Positions 16,140-24,030 of a DNA stretch of 34,208 nucleotides are shown here, in pieces. This stretch comes from Prochlorococcus sp. AG-311-J23 (GTDB lineage Bacteria > Cyanobacteriota > Cyanobacteriia > PCC-6307 > Cyanobiaceae): the NCBI GenBank assembly GCA_003284375.1, contig QBVL01000017.1, positions 1 through 34,208 on the forward strand, read 5' to 3'. Position numbers and translations under genes: made by a program. The notes beneath the pieces were generated by a model that did not search any database, was not told the DNA's origin, and was given only the letters and a program-made list of their open reading frames with translations. Positions within the stretch are counted from its first letter, which is position 1. Every line of letters begins with the position of its first letter.

Positions 16140-16185
16140 ATACCCACAATGTGCTAGATGTTCTATATAGGTAATTTTTAATTTA
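16140..16185 (+). promoter_or_regulatory. Conserved 5' leader of histone-like gene 1
   Basis: The 46 bases before the ATG share a block with the leader of the second copy: ATACCC, then ATGTG-x-TAGATGT, then GTAATT, in the same order and at nearly the same distance from the ATG (46 versus 45 bases). Because intergenic DNA here diverges fast, this points to a kept promoter or leader RNA element. Confidence 0.6.
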
Positions 16186-16773
16186 ATGTCTCAATTAAGT
16201 ATCAAAGTTAGCGCTAAAGGCGAAGCCATGATCGCTACTCTTCAAAAGGAAATCTTTAACAGAAGAAGAAAAAAAGTATCAGCATCACAAGTTGTTGAAA
16301 CTCTTGTAGAGAGTGGTGCTAAATCTCAATCTGATAAGCGTTACGCGGCTTCTTGGAAAAACTTAATTAAGGATATTGAGAAAGCTGCAAAAGTTTCTGA
16401 GGTCCATGGTAATAAGCCTGCAAATGTTAGTGCTGATGAGTGGGCTTTGATTCTTTCTCACCGTACTCGTAAAACTACAAGTGCTAAGAAGGTTTCAGCA
16501 AAACCCTCTGCTAAAAAGACAGCTGTCAAAAAAACTGTAGCTAAAAAAGCAATTGCTAAGAAGGCAGTAAGTAAACCTGCTCCAGCTAAGAGTGCTGCTA
16601 ATGCAAAAGTTAAGACTTCTAAAGTTAAGACAGCAGTCAAGAAAGTAGCTTCTGCTCAGGCAAAAAAGGCAACTTCAAGCGCTAAGTCAGTTTCAAAGGC
16701 AACATCTAAGGCTGTAGCAGGAAGACCTGCAAGGCGTGCAAGAAAAGCAAGTTCTAAAGCCGTCAAAGCTTAG
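16186..16773 (+). CDS. Histone-H1-like DNA-binding protein, copy 1 (195 aa)
   Basis: Two parts. Residues 1-95 form a compact domain (MSQLSIKVSAKGEAMIATLQ; VETLVESGAKSQSDKRYAAS; ADEWALILSHRTRK), nearly identical to copy 2 at 27178-27696 (four conservative changes). From about 100 on is a low-complexity Lys/Ala tail with repeated AKK and VKK units, ending GRPARRARKASSK, like histone H1 or bacterial Hc1 tails with an AT-hook-like GRPARR. A nucleoid or DNA-compaction role is inferred. The tail is longer and differs from copy 2. The 3' structured element starts 6 bases after the stop. Confidence 0.8.
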   Translation: MSQLSIKVSAKGEAMIATLQKEIFNRRRKKVSASQVVETLVESGAKSQSDKRYAASWKNLIKDIEKAAKVSEVHGNKPANVSADEWALILSHRTRKTTSAKKVSAKPSAKKTAVKKTVAKKAIAKKAVSKPAPAKSAANAKVKTSKVKTAVKKVASAQAKKATSSAKSVSKATSKAVAGRPARRARKASSKAVKA

Positions 16774-16779
16774 TCCAAA

Positions 16780-16828
16780 AGCCAGATCCGTCCAAGCGGC
16801 GTGAAAAGTGCAATGCTTTTCTCTGGCT
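16780..16828 (+). ncRNA. Structured 3' element of histone-like gene 1
   Basis: Closing stem AGCCAGA (16780-16786) with TCTGGCT (16822-16828) encloses a small hairpin CCG/CGG (16788-16790 with 16797-16799) and a 6-bp hairpin GAAAAG/CTTTTC (16803-16808 with 16816-16821). The 45-base core 16782-16826 aligns without gaps to the element after copy 2 (34 of 45 identical). Two changes in the second hairpin are compensatory. A short T-run follows, so it may also terminate transcription. No known RNA family is recognised. Confidence 0.7.
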
Positions 16829-16847
16829 ATTTTAGTAATTATGTTTA

Positions 16848-17174
16848 TTAGTAACCCAAGCCTACATTACCTTTTGTGTAGCCTTGGCAGTAGTACTTGG
16901 CATGGTAGTAGTGATTAGTGATATTAGCTTTCTCTCCCTCTAGTCCATCGATTCTTTTCTTCCCTAATTTTAATCCTCTTGCAGCTTCTTCCCCTGTAAT
17001 CAAATCAGCGCTAAGACGTCCGCAAATATCATTAACTTTGAAGTCTTTCGCTGAAGGGCCTCTGACATAGCCAGCAAAAAACGCCAGAAATAATCCAAGG
17101 GTTACAAATCTTCGGTGGTTTCTCCACCATTCATAACTATTCAGATTTAGTTTCTTTTTTAGTTCCATGTTCAT
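16848..17174 (-). CDS. Hypothetical protein with one membrane helix, 108 aa
   Basis: ATG 17174 (another ATG two codons on). MNMELKKKLNLNSYEWWRNH, then helix FVTLGLFLAFFAGYVRG (24-40), then a soluble domain with VNDICGRLSADLITGEEAAR and NHYYHAKYYCQGYTKG. Basic residues before the helix put the C-terminal domain outside the cytoplasm; two Cys there could pair. It converges on histone-like gene 1. Function unknown. Confidence 0.65.
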   Translation of the reverse strand: MNMELKKKLNLNSYEWWRNHRRFVTLGLFLAFFAGYVRGPSAKDFKVNDICGRLSADLITGEEAARGLKLGKKRIDGLEGEKANITNHYYHAKYYCQGYTKGNVGLGY

Positions 17175-17343
17175 TTATATCTAAAGCTTAGTTATACCTT
17201 AGGCTTAAGGACCTTATTTATTGATGAAGCTCTTGAAAGGTAAATATTTTAACTTAATCTCACAGTTAAAGAATTAACCTTTTTACTTTTGTATTGATCA
17301 TAATCACAAAATACGGTCGAATTATCGGTGAATCTTTTTAAGG

Positions 17344-17931
17344 ATGATTGAGAAAATTTCAAAAGATGATTGGCAATATTTTGTGCCCTTTTTGGCTTGC
17401 ACTATTTGTTTCGTTGCAACCGATTTCTTAGGAATAATTGATAAGACATACATTGCCTATTGGTCTGGCCGTTTCTTTTATGAGCCATACAGGATTATTA
17501 CGTCCCATTTCTTTCATGGTGACTTGAATCATTTATTGGCAAATATCTCTGGAATCATCGTAGCTAGATACTTTCTTAAATCTCTAAGCCTTAAAAGTAA
17601 CTATTTCTTTTTAGCTTTTGTTGCATTGATAATGCCTCTCCAAGCATTTATTTGTTGGTGCTTTGATATTTTAGTTTTAGGAGATCCGATGTCTTTAGCC
17701 ATTGGCTTCAGTGGTGTTTTATTTGGTATCGACGCATTTATTTTGATGACTACTTTATATGGAAAGAAAAAATTTCTTTTTATTAGATGCGAATTAAAGA
17801 AAGATCCAAGTTTACTAAAATCTATTTCTTTACTCACAGGCGTTGGAATTATTTGCTCATTCCTCCCTGGAATTAGTCTGTTAGGTCATATGTCTGGACT
17901 TTTGGCAGGACTCCTATTGTTTTGGCTCTAA
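17344..17931 (+). CDS. Rhomboid-family intramembrane serine protease
   Basis: 195 residues, about six membrane helices. Key motifs: HFFHGDLNHLLAN (55-67; family HxxxxxxxN), GFSGVLFG (121-128) with catalytic Ser123 in GxSG, and GHMSGLLAG (181-189) with catalytic His182. The first helix is preceded by a cytosolic start, MIEKISKDDW. The core size is like compact bacterial rhomboids or rhombosortases. Expected to cut membrane-anchored proteins within the bilayer; substrate unknown. No other gene in the same operon is visible. Confidence 0.85.
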   Translation: MIEKISKDDWQYFVPFLACTICFVATDFLGIIDKTYIAYWSGRFFYEPYRIITSHFFHGDLNHLLANISGIIVARYFLKSLSLKSNYFFLAFVALIMPLQAFICWCFDILVLGDPMSLAIGFSGVLFGIDAFILMTTLYGKKKFLFIRCELKKDPSLLKSISLLTGVGIICSFLPGISLLGHMSGLLAGLLLFWL

Positions 17932-18019
17932 ATAATTAATTTGATGTTATTGCTTCTTCAGAAAAAAGTGAACATCTGAATGGTGAAAACTTCTCAACTC
18001 AACTTTAATTGAGTTGCTC

Positions 18020-18280
18020 TCACTTCACTTGATAAACTTTTGACCTTCCATTACATTTGCGTACGGCCCATTCTATTGGGGATTTTAGACTTTCTTGTTC
18101 AACGCAAATAGTTTGATAATTAGCCCATTTAGCTATTGGCCCTAATCTTATTGCAATTAATGCAAGGCTAAATGCACATAAAAATGCGCACAACAGCAGA
18201 GCAATTCCAGTAAATAGATCATTAAACTTGAATTTCATTTCAGTTAAATTGAAATTTTTATTTTTCTTGGTTTCACTCAT
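18020..18280 (-). CDS. Small membrane protein, 86 aa
   Basis: ATG 18280. Charged start MSETKKNKNFNLTEMKFKFN, then helix LFTGIALLLCAFLCAFSLAL (22-41), then a short outer part with two Cys (YQTICVEQESLKSPIEWAVR, KCNGRSKVYQ). It is the most downstream gene of a long minus-strand run of small genes (20310 to 18020). No family recognised. Confidence 0.65.
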   Translation of the reverse strand: MSETKKNKNFNLTEMKFKFNDLFTGIALLLCAFLCAFSLALIAIRLGPIAKWANYQTICVEQESLKSPIEWAVRKCNGRSKVYQVK

Positions 18281-18418
18281 AGAAATAATTGGTTGAAATA
18301 AAATGTCTCAATATTGAAAGGCTTTTATTCTGTTTTCTTTTTAATGGTGGCATAGGGCGTAAAAACTGAATGAATTTTATAGATGTATTTATTGATAGTT
18401 AACAGTTGGTCATTTCTC

Positions 18419-18622
18419 TTAGGTCTCTTCATTTGTCTTTTCACCATTAAACATCCTTTTCTCCCCGATAATGATTGTTAACCATCCAAGTGCTAGAAGC
18501 CATCCAGTTTGATATTCTCCTTTTAGAAAATCAAATAGCGCTAGGGTACTTGCAGATATAGCAAGAGTACGAACTGCAAACCTTCCAAAGGTAATTTTAT
18601 TTTTTTTTATAGGTTTATCCAT
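18419..18622 (-). CDS. Small membrane protein, 67 aa
   Basis: ATG 18622. MDKPIKKNKITFGRFAVRTL, then hydrophobic AISASTLALFDFLKG and GWLLALGWLTIIIGE, so two short helices, and an acidic/basic end KRMFNGEKTNEET. Positive charges are concentrated at the N-terminus. Function unknown. Confidence 0.65.
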   Translation of the reverse strand: MDKPIKKNKITFGRFAVRTLAISASTLALFDFLKGEYQTGWLLALGWLTIIIGEKRMFNGEKTNEET

Positions 18623-18673
18623 ATATCCATTTTGCAGTAACTAACTTCGTAATACAAATTTTGCTTGGATGAG

Positions 18674-18886
18674 TTATTGAAATTTATTCTTTTGAAAACA
18701 TCTTGTTAATAGAATTAAATCTATCACTTCTTCCTTGTCATAAGAAGATTCATCCTCTTCTCTCACACCACTTCCCTCTGTTAAACCTTGTAATTCTAAT
18801 TTCTTCCTAATCAATATTTTTCTTTCTTCACTTGAAAGACTCTTAAGACGTTTTTTTCTCTCTTCAAGACTTTCACCATTTTTCAT
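18674..18886 (-). CDS. Small charged hypothetical protein, 70 aa
   Basis: ATG 18886. Highly charged: MKNGESLEERKKRLKSLSSE, then ERKILIRKKLELQGLTEGSG, then acidic EEDESSYDKEEVIDLILLTR. Likely helical and soluble. It lies 51 bases upstream of the 18622 gene in the same direction. No family recognised. Confidence 0.55.
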   Translation of the reverse strand: MKNGESLEERKKRLKSLSSEERKILIRKKLELQGLTEGSGVREEDESSYDKEEVIDLILLTRCFQKNKFQ

Positions 18887-18945
18887 TGGATTTGGGTGTT
18901 AATAATTTGAGTATTAAGAATGAATTGAAAATTTCTGCTCCTAGT

Positions 18946-19248
18946 TTAATTCATTAAATAATTGTTATCTACAAGTGCATCAATGACTTTTGCTCCTCTT
19001 GATTTCTTACCTAGAGAAAGTTGATTAGCCTTATCCAGTATTGAGGCAAGGCATGTGATCCAACTACTACCTTCACATACTTGAACAGCTTCGCAAATGT
19101 GTTTAGGAGCTTTTTCCGTACAACCTTGATTGCGAGAAAATTTGATAGATTCCAGTTGAGAATCAAGTTCTAATTCGAGCAATGATAACTCGTCTTTACT
19201 AATAGTTTCACCAGACGCATAGCTTTCAATCAAAATTTGATAGTTCAT
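18946..19248 (-). CDS. EGSSWIT-motif small protein, copy 1 (100 aa)
   Basis: One of three paralogs in this window (also 27808-28104 and 31163-31444). Shared pattern: an N-terminal S/D-Y-x-S/D-G/R...L-x-x-x-E/D-L block (MNYQILIESYASGETISKDE), then APKHICEAVQVCEGSSWITC and LASILDKANQLSLGKK, and a C-terminal VIDALV. Copy 3 shares APKHIC and EGSSWIT exactly. Soluble and helical; conserved His, Cys and Trp suggest a folded domain, but the activity is unknown. Confidence 0.75.
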   Translation of the reverse strand: MNYQILIESYASGETISKDELSLLELELDSQLESIKFSRNQGCTEKAPKHICEAVQVCEGSSWITCLASILDKANQLSLGKKSRGAKVIDALVDNNYLMN

Positions 19249-19277
19249 TAATTCAAAAGTTTTATTGATCTTGAAAA

Positions 19278-19469
19278 TTAAGATCGAAAAAGTTTTTCTA
19301 AATTTTGCTTGGCTTTCTCTAGTTCATTTAGTTTTTTGGAGGTTGTTTTTTGCCCCCATTTATCTACTTCTCCAGTTCGACCATTTTGAATGGTCATTCT
19401 TATCCACCAAAATTGAATACTCAAGAAAATTAGTGCAAAAAGAATTAGTTCAATAGTTCCTTGTTTCAT
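19278..19469 (-). CDS. Small membrane protein, 63 aa
   Basis: ATG 19469; a TTG two codons upstream is a weaker start. MKQGTIELILFALIFLSIQF gives one helix (residues 5-25), then WWIRMTIQNGRTGEVDKWGQ and a Lys/Glu-rich coil NELEKAKQNLEKLF. Anchored by one N-terminal helix with a cytosolic coil, by charge pattern. It is 29 bases upstream of copy 1 of the EGSSWIT family. Function unknown. Confidence 0.65.
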   Translation of the reverse strand: MKQGTIELILFALIFLSIQFWWIRMTIQNGRTGEVDKWGQKTTSKKLNELEKAKQNLEKLFRS

Positions 19470-19533
19470 CTCCAACTACATTTTTTATAAATTTAACGTT
19501 TTCCCATAGTCAGGTTGATTTCTCATGTTTTTA

Positions 19534-19653
19534 TTACTCATTAGGATCAATTTCAGTGATTTTAATATTTTAACCAACGTAAAGAAGAATACCTCCAATA
19601 AGTGGAGTCCAAAAACGCCATTGGTTTAAGTCATGTGATTGTAGAAATTCCAT
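19534..19653 (-). pseudogene. Mini membrane protein with an in-frame TAA
   Basis: ATG 19653 lies directly after the stop of the 63-aa gene upstream (TAAATG). It reads MEFLQSHDLNQWRFWTPLIG, then GILLYVG, then TAA at 19570-19572 (codon 28), then NIKITEIDPNE and TAA at 19534-19536. The 27-residue product could be functional by itself (one short helix), but the sensible acidic tail after the stop suggests a former 39-residue protein cut by one base change. Confidence 0.5.
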
Positions 19654-19845
19654 TTATTCTTCGTCTCTTCTAATAGTGATTTGATTTGTTTTATATTCTG
19701 AGATAACTTTATTGGCTATTTCAACAATAAATGAATTTGGACAGTGCAAAGCCTCTTGTAACTCAGCAAACTCGTCGGAAATAAATTCTATACTCCTTGA
19801 GATAATAGCTTGGTGTTCTTTTTTTGGTTCCCAATCTTTAGTCAT
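19654..19845 (-). CDS. Small hypothetical protein, 63 aa
   Basis: ATG 19845. MTKDWEPKKEHQAIISRSIE, then FISDEFAELQEALHCPNSFI, then VEIANKVISEYKTNQITIRR. Soluble and alpha-helical, mixed charge, one Cys. The stop abuts the ATG of the next mini membrane gene, so both are likely translated from one message. Confidence 0.6.
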   Translation of the reverse strand: MTKDWEPKKEHQAIISRSIEFISDEFAELQEALHCPNSFIVEIANKVISEYKTNQITIRRDEE

Positions 19846-20007
19846 TAATTTCCTCAGTAATGATGAGCTATTTCGTTAAGCGTCTTTGAAATATATTTTT
19901 CTGATGCAGTTGTTTTTGCCTTATTTTTTTCATGCGACTTTGACTTGCATCCATGCACTGTCCATAACTTCTAGTTCGTCATTTGTGGAATGCCTTCATC
20001 ACGCACT

Positions 20008-20103
20008 TTAAATATGTGTTAAACCAAACATGATCCCCTTAGAGATTGCCCATCCAATACCGAGACATATAACAACTGTAAAAAGTGTTTTTAAAAGGTC
20101 CAT
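20008..20103 (-). CDS. Mini membrane protein, 31 aa
   Basis: ATG 20103 to TAA 20008. MDLLKTLFTVVICLGIGWAI, then SKGIMFGLTHI: a single helix with a GxGW centre and short ends. It begins 6 bases after the stop of the 66-aa protein upstream, so cotranslation is likely. Size and type resemble small photosystem or cytochrome subunits, but no known subunit matches. Confidence 0.55.
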   Translation of the reverse strand: MDLLKTLFTVVICLGIGWAISKGIMFGLTHI

Positions 20104-20109
20104 GTTCTT

Positions 20110-20310
20110 TTAGTCCCTTCCAAATGCAGTTCTTAAGGCACTAGCAAAATCGAATTGAACCCCATCATTAGATGAACCTAAGTTTTGTATTAACTTTGAA
20201 CTGGCAAATCTTGATTGCGTTGATGAATAAATTGATTGAGACTTTACTTCTGATGATTTTACTGCCGCTGTTCTCTTTGTTGTCGCTTTTGTTGCTGTAG
20301 CTGAGGTCAT
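20110..20310 (-). CDS. Small Ser/Thr/Ala-rich protein, 66 aa
   Basis: ATG 20310. The N-terminus is low complexity (MTSATATKATTKRTAAVKSS), the rest more regular: SIYSSTQSRFASSKLIQNLG, ending FDFASALRTAFGRD. Basic, probably partly disordered, with no membrane helix. It is first in the minus-strand run of small genes. Function unknown. Confidence 0.6.
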   Translation of the reverse strand: MTSATATKATTKRTAAVKSSEVKSQSIYSSTQSRFASSKLIQNLGSSNDGVQFDFASALRTAFGRD

Positions 20311-20373
20311 TAAAAAAAATGTATTTCTTACAACTTAGACATGCTGAGTTAAAAGGCGATAGTTGTTAACTTT

Positions 20374-21291
20374 TTACAATCTTAAAATGAACAACCAAGC
20401 TGGGATTGATATGAGAGCGATGATCGTACTAAAAACAACAAGAGAGGTGGCTTCCTTTTCATCTCTTGAGGCTGCTTGAGATATTAATAGGATAGATATC
20501 GCAGTGGGTGCAGCTGCTTGCAGTACTAAGGCCTCTCGCATGACGCTGGGTAATCTAATGGCAGAGGAAATGATCAACATAATGACTGGCAATCCAACCA
20601 GCTTCATGATTAATGCATTTTTTATGGATATTATTTGAATTTTTATTCTTGAAAGATTGGCTTTCCTTAGCCAACTTAGGCGCATCCCGACGATTACTAG
20701 TGCTAAAACAATTACTACCCTTGAAGGAATCCATAGTAAGTCTGTTATTTGTTTACCCCATGGAGATGAATGAATTATTAATGCGCCAATTAATCCTTTA
20801 ACAGCAGGACTACTAAATAATCCATTTATAACATTCTCCCAATATCTATTAGAACTTAAAACTTTTGAAGGAACAGTTAAAAGTATTGGACCAAGACTCC
20901 AAATCACTAATGTCGCACCAATGTCAAAACCTATGCTGTAAATCAAAGCATGATCGGGAAGCAGTGCCAGTGAAACTGGTATCCCGAAATATCCTGTATT
21001 CCCAAATGCACTACCTAGTTGAAGGGTTCTGTTTGGTACAAGTTTTTTCACACTAGGAAGGCGATTTAATATAGTCATTAAAATACTAATAGCTACCAAT
21101 GCTAATGCAGCTGATTCAATTAAAGGCAATTCTAGTCCAGACTTAAGTAATATCCCAGTCAAACTGATAGGAATACCATAGCTAATAAGTGGACGAGAAA
21201 TTGTTAGAGATAAATTTTCTTTAAATCGTCCGAGTAAATAGCCTATTAAAAGACATGGTATTAATTCAGCTAAAAGAAGGATTATTTCCAA
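20374..21291 (-). CDS. AEC-family (auxin efflux carrier-like) transporter
   Basis: 305 residues, about ten hydrophobic helices. AEC family features: LLGRFKENLSLTISRPLISY near the start, the motif GNTGYFGIPVSLAL (97-110), and late AAPTAISILLISQ. Members export small organic anions or similar solutes across the inner membrane; the substrate is unknown. The start is a TTG at 21291; no ATG gives the first helix, so this is chosen despite the rare codon. It is separated from the small genes downstream by 63 bases. Confidence 0.88.
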   Translation of the reverse strand: MEIILLLAELIPCLLIGYLLGRFKENLSLTISRPLISYGIPISLTGILLKSGLELPLIESAALALVAISILMTILNRLPSVKKLVPNRTLQLGSAFGNTGYFGIPVSLALLPDHALIYSIGFDIGATLVIWSLGPILLTVPSKVLSSNRYWENVINGLFSSPAVKGLIGALIIHSSPWGKQITDLLWIPSRVVIVLALVIVGMRLSWLRKANLSRIKIQIISIKNALIMKLVGLPVIMLIISSAIRLPSVMREALVLQAAAPTAISILLISQAASRDEKEATSLVVFSTIIALISIPAWLFILRL

Positions 21292-21451
21292 CTGAGTAAA
21301 TCAAATAACATTTGTGGTGCTAGTAAGTTAAGAGTTGTTTTATTGATTTCTAAATTATTTTAACTTAGGTTTTTCTTTCTAAGTACAATCAGAGAATTTG
21401 ATATAAAAGTCCTTTACTCTGATTGAGAAATGTTTAATTTGTTTGGTTAGC

Positions 21452-21673
21452 TCATTTCTCCTTATAAATACTTTTTTCTGAACAGCCGAATGTTTCTCCA
21501 AAAAGAATATCTGTGCACATTGCGTTGCATAAAAGATAAACGACCCAACTGGCAACAGGGACTCCAACTATATAGCTAAATGGGTGTTTTACTTTGATGA
21601 ACCCAACAGTGGCAACAGTTAGAACAACAATTAAGTTGATGATTCGTTTAAGGGCTTTTCTTGGTATCTGCAT
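21452..21673 (-). CDS. Small membrane protein, 73 aa
   Basis: ATG 21673. MQIPRKALKRIINLIVVLTV, then ATVGFIKVKHPFSYIVGVPV, then ASWVVYLLCNAMCTDILFGE: a basic start, two helices and a Cys-containing end (CNAMC; GCSEKS). The overlapping frame on the same strand (21379-21567) is less convincing. No family recognised. Confidence 0.6.
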   Translation of the reverse strand: MQIPRKALKRIINLIVVLTVATVGFIKVKHPFSYIVGVPVASWVVYLLCNAMCTDILFGETFGCSEKSIYKEK

Positions 21674-21777
21674 CAGCCATTTCTAGCAGAACTTTTGCTT
21701 TTATATCCAGTTTTTACCACAACTGTTAGTCAGTTGTGTTTGGTTTAGGTATTGTTTACGCATATTAAAAATCTTCG

Positions 21778-22089
21778 ATGTCTTTTACTGTCACCTCAGT
21801 TTTTACTTTTAAGGTTAAAAGCACCTTTGACGAGTGGGCTGCAATTTTCGACAGCAAAGAAGCTACTAGGAGGCATAGAGAGTTTAATATTCAGCCTTTA
21901 TACAGAGGGTGCTGTGATAATGACCCTCAAAAAATCATTGTTATCCATCAGCACCCAGAGGGTAATATTGAGAAATTCTTTGAAGCCAACGGAGATTGGA
22001 TGGCGAGCCACAGAGTTGATTTATCTACAATGGAGAAGTCTGCTTGGACTTGGACTGACAACAGTAGTGTTCAGCTTAAAGCCGCTTGA
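21778..22089 (+). CDS. DUF3764 family protein, 103 aa
   Basis: ATG 21778. SVFTFKVKSTFDEWAAIFDS (7-26), LYRGCCDNDPQKIIVIHQHP, EGNIEKFFEANGDWMASHRV and the end MEKSAWTW fit DUF3764, a small picocyanobacterial family with a dimeric alpha/beta barrel-like (ABM/EthD-like) look. Soluble. No activity is known to me. The broken relative at 6917-7213 shares the layout. A different frame over the same bases (21752-22111) is a shadow. Confidence 0.88.
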   Translation: MSFTVTSVFTFKVKSTFDEWAAIFDSKEATRRHREFNIQPLYRGCCDNDPQKIIVIHQHPEGNIEKFFEANGDWMASHRVDLSTMEKSAWTWTDNSSVQLKAA

Positions 22090-22390
22090 TGATAACAGGC
22101 CTCCTACTTAAGACTTAAATTGATAATATTTTTTTGTTCTCATTTTCAAATTAATTCAAAATTATTAATAGGTGTGCGTACTTAAATCTTCAAGACTACC
22201 TAACTTATTAAAGTTTTCTAAAACTAAAAGTAACTATTTGTTTTGGTTAATAATCTTACTTATTAATAAATTGAAGTTGAATTAAAAATCTCTATGGGAA
22301 ATGATATTATTCCGATAAACAAAAATATGATCGGAAGATTCCATAATATAAGTAGCTGAATAATCTTAAACTTTGTAAATTTATACATAT

Positions 22391-22471
22391 TCAGTAATCA
22401 GTACGATTGAGACCCCATAACTTTCCTTCTTTTGATGCTTTAACAATCGCTTTATAAATATCTAGAGTCAT
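22391..22471 (-). CDS. Possible micro-ORF, 26 aa
   Basis: ATG 22471 to TGA 22391: MTLDIYKAIVKASKEGKLWG, then LNRTDY. Amphipathic helix-like with good composition, but very short and without a clear ribosome site. It could be a fragment of a former gene. Confidence 0.25.
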   Translation of the reverse strand: MTLDIYKAIVKASKEGKLWGLNRTDY

Positions 22472-22599
22472 AACTTTTATAAAACTAAAACAATTTTTCT
22501 AAAGGTAACTATTTACTCACTGACTTTATGTATGGATAAATACAAAACCCATAAAGTAAAAATTATAAAAGTAATTAGTTTTTCTAATAATTAATATGT

Positions 22600-22629
22600 A
22601 AGGACTTCGGTCTTTTTAGGTTTTTTTTG
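22600..22629 (+). terminator. Orphan terminator with UUCG loop
   Basis: AAGGAC (22600-22605), TTCG loop, GTCTTT (22610-22615; one G-U pair), then TTTT and a second T-run at 22621-22628. The C(UUCG)G loop is especially stable. No gene ends nearby on this strand; the closest upstream is DUF3764, 510 bases away. Confidence 0.65.
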
Positions 22630-22796
22630 AAATTATTAGATTTAAAAAGTAGTTTAGGTTAAATTTTTTACCTCTATGTATCAAGATTTTAGTTCGGATA
22701 TGTGTTGAGATTTTATGAGTATTATCATTAACTGATTTTAGATTCGGTTACCTATGCAAAAATTGTTCGGTAGATTTCTTTCGGCAATTTTTGTAC

Positions 22797-23027
22797 ATGT
22801 CTAAAGTTAGTCTACTAAGTTTTAGAAAGATGCCTTCAAGACCTATTACATCCTGCAAAAGATATGCAGTCAGCTATAGAGATTTAGCTAATAAAAGACA
22901 TGAGTTAGGTTTTTATGCAATTGATGCTTTTGAAGCTAAACAGCTAGCAATTGAGTTCAATAAATTTGTTCGTGAGCATCCAAATTCTATTGACAGGATT
23001 TCACTCAGAAATAAAGTCACCGCTTAA
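22797..23027 (+). CDS. Small hypothetical protein, 76 aa
   Basis: ATG 22797 (a TTG lies two codons earlier). Basic start MSKVSLLSFRKMPSRPITSC, then KRYAVSYRDLANKRHELGFY, then AIDAFEAKQLAIEFNKFVRE and HPNSIDRI. The Y-A-V-S-Y ... G-F-Y-A-x-D-A-x-E-A pattern looks like a small beta-beta-alpha unit conserved among marine picocyanobacteria (from memory). Soluble. Function unknown. Confidence 0.7.
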   Translation: MSKVSLLSFRKMPSRPITSCKRYAVSYRDLANKRHELGFYAIDAFEAKQLAIEFNKFVREHPNSIDRISLRNKVTA

Positions 23028-23143
23028 TGTCTTAAGTTTGAGTGACATTTTGCAAATTATTTATAGCTGAAGCGTTTTCCTTGCTGTTCAAATATATATT
23101 TTGAGAAGAAATTACCAAAAGAACGTTGGTAAATTACAAGTAG

Positions 23144-23647
23144 TTATTTACCTTGGGTCCACAGAGCAAGGCCTCCTCCCTTTCCTCTAGCAGATAACCA
23201 TTTGCCATTCGAATCGATAGCTATTAATGCGAAAAAGGGTCTTTTCTTTTGATCCGGCGTCGGTAAAGATCTCTTTAAAATAGTCAATGAAGCTAGTTTT
23301 ATTTGGATGCAATCAAAAGTAAATGGTAATAACGGCTGCTTCCTTTCTAAATTTGCGTATCCACTAAATCTCAGAGTTAGCAATCCAAATTGAATTGCGT
23401 TGGCGATAGAAAATTTCTTTTCTTCTGAATTTTGTGTGTCCTTCCTCAACTCTAGGCTCGCTGAAAGAACCTGTAGCAATGTGCTTGAAATTGAGTCTTC
23501 TTTATCTGATCCCTGCTTCCAAACTGAATTAAATTTCCAAAGTCCTATTAGAGAGTCAAACTCAATTCCACTCCCGTCTACTCTTGCGCTTTTTTCTAAT
23601 TCTTTAAGTTTGTCTAGAGAAGGAAGATTAATTCTATTTTCGTCCAT
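23144..23647 (-). CDS. Conserved hypothetical protein, 167 aa
   Basis: ATG 23647. MDENRINLPSLDKLKELEKS, then LIGLWKFNSVWKQGSDKEDS, ISSTLLQVLSASLELRKDTQ, LLTLRFSGYANLERKQPLLP, and the end SNGKWLSARGKGGGLALWTQ. The G-x-W-x-x-x-S-V-W-K start of the first strand and the late arginine-rich strand recall lipocalin/fibrillin-like proteins of cyanobacteria, but the similarity is weak. No signal peptide. The gene is isolated. Activity unknown. Confidence 0.75.
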   Translation of the reverse strand: MDENRINLPSLDKLKELEKSARVDGSGIEFDSLIGLWKFNSVWKQGSDKEDSISSTLLQVLSASLELRKDTQNSEEKKFSIANAIQFGLLTLRFSGYANLERKQPLLPFTFDCIQIKLASLTILKRSLPTPDQKKRPFFALIAIDSNGKWLSARGKGGGLALWTQGK

Positions 23648-24030
23648 TTTATTTAAATTTATGTTATGTAATTTTAATCAGATATCTTATGTCGAGTGGT
23701 TTTAGCCTTTATTAATATTTCATCCATGAGGAGGTTTGTGTTGATACCAGCGTTAATTGTACATTTATTTATGCATGTGTTTTCCTTCAATATTTAATTT
23801 TCATTTTGTATCTTATGAGACTTTTAAATATTTCAGTCATAATTAGAAATCAATAAGAGCTTGAGTCCATAGTTTTGGTTAAAGAAATTAAAACAAGTAC
23901 ATCACTCTTAACAGTAGGACTAAATTTAATTATGCTTATTCTTTTGCTCTTAGCTATTTAATTCAGATTACTCATGCTATGGACGGTGATTATTCTTTTT
24001 GTTTGAATGGAGTGTTAATAAACTTCCCAA
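23648..24030. other. Gene-poor stretch
   Basis: About 380 bases. A 28-codon frame from TTG 23875 to TAA 23961 (VKEIKTSTSLLTVGLNLIML) encodes a single hydrophobic helix and could be a micro membrane protein, but no ATG or ribosome site supports it. Nothing else is recognised. Confidence 0.45.

Larger units (their letters stand above)
22090..22796. other. Long AT-rich gene-poor region
   Basis: About 700 bases with no long frame. It holds a 26-codon minus-strand frame (22391-22471) and a UUCG-loop terminator (22600-22629) with no clear gene before it. A small RNA ending at that terminator is possible. Confidence 0.6.

Noticed and set aside
16458-16640. Minus-strand frame rich in Ala/Leu/Phe over histone-like gene 1
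   Set aside because: Mirror of the AAG/GCT repeats of the Lys/Ala tail; the same shadow appears over copy 2 at 27450-27665.
18020-20310. Long run of small minus-strand genes as a possible prophage or mobile island
   Set aside because: No integrase, terminase, capsid, transposase or att-like repeats; small membrane genes are normal for this lineage.
21752-22111. Plus-strand 119-codon frame over the DUF3764 gene
   Set aside because: The overlapping 21778 frame matches a known family; this one has no recognisable composition.
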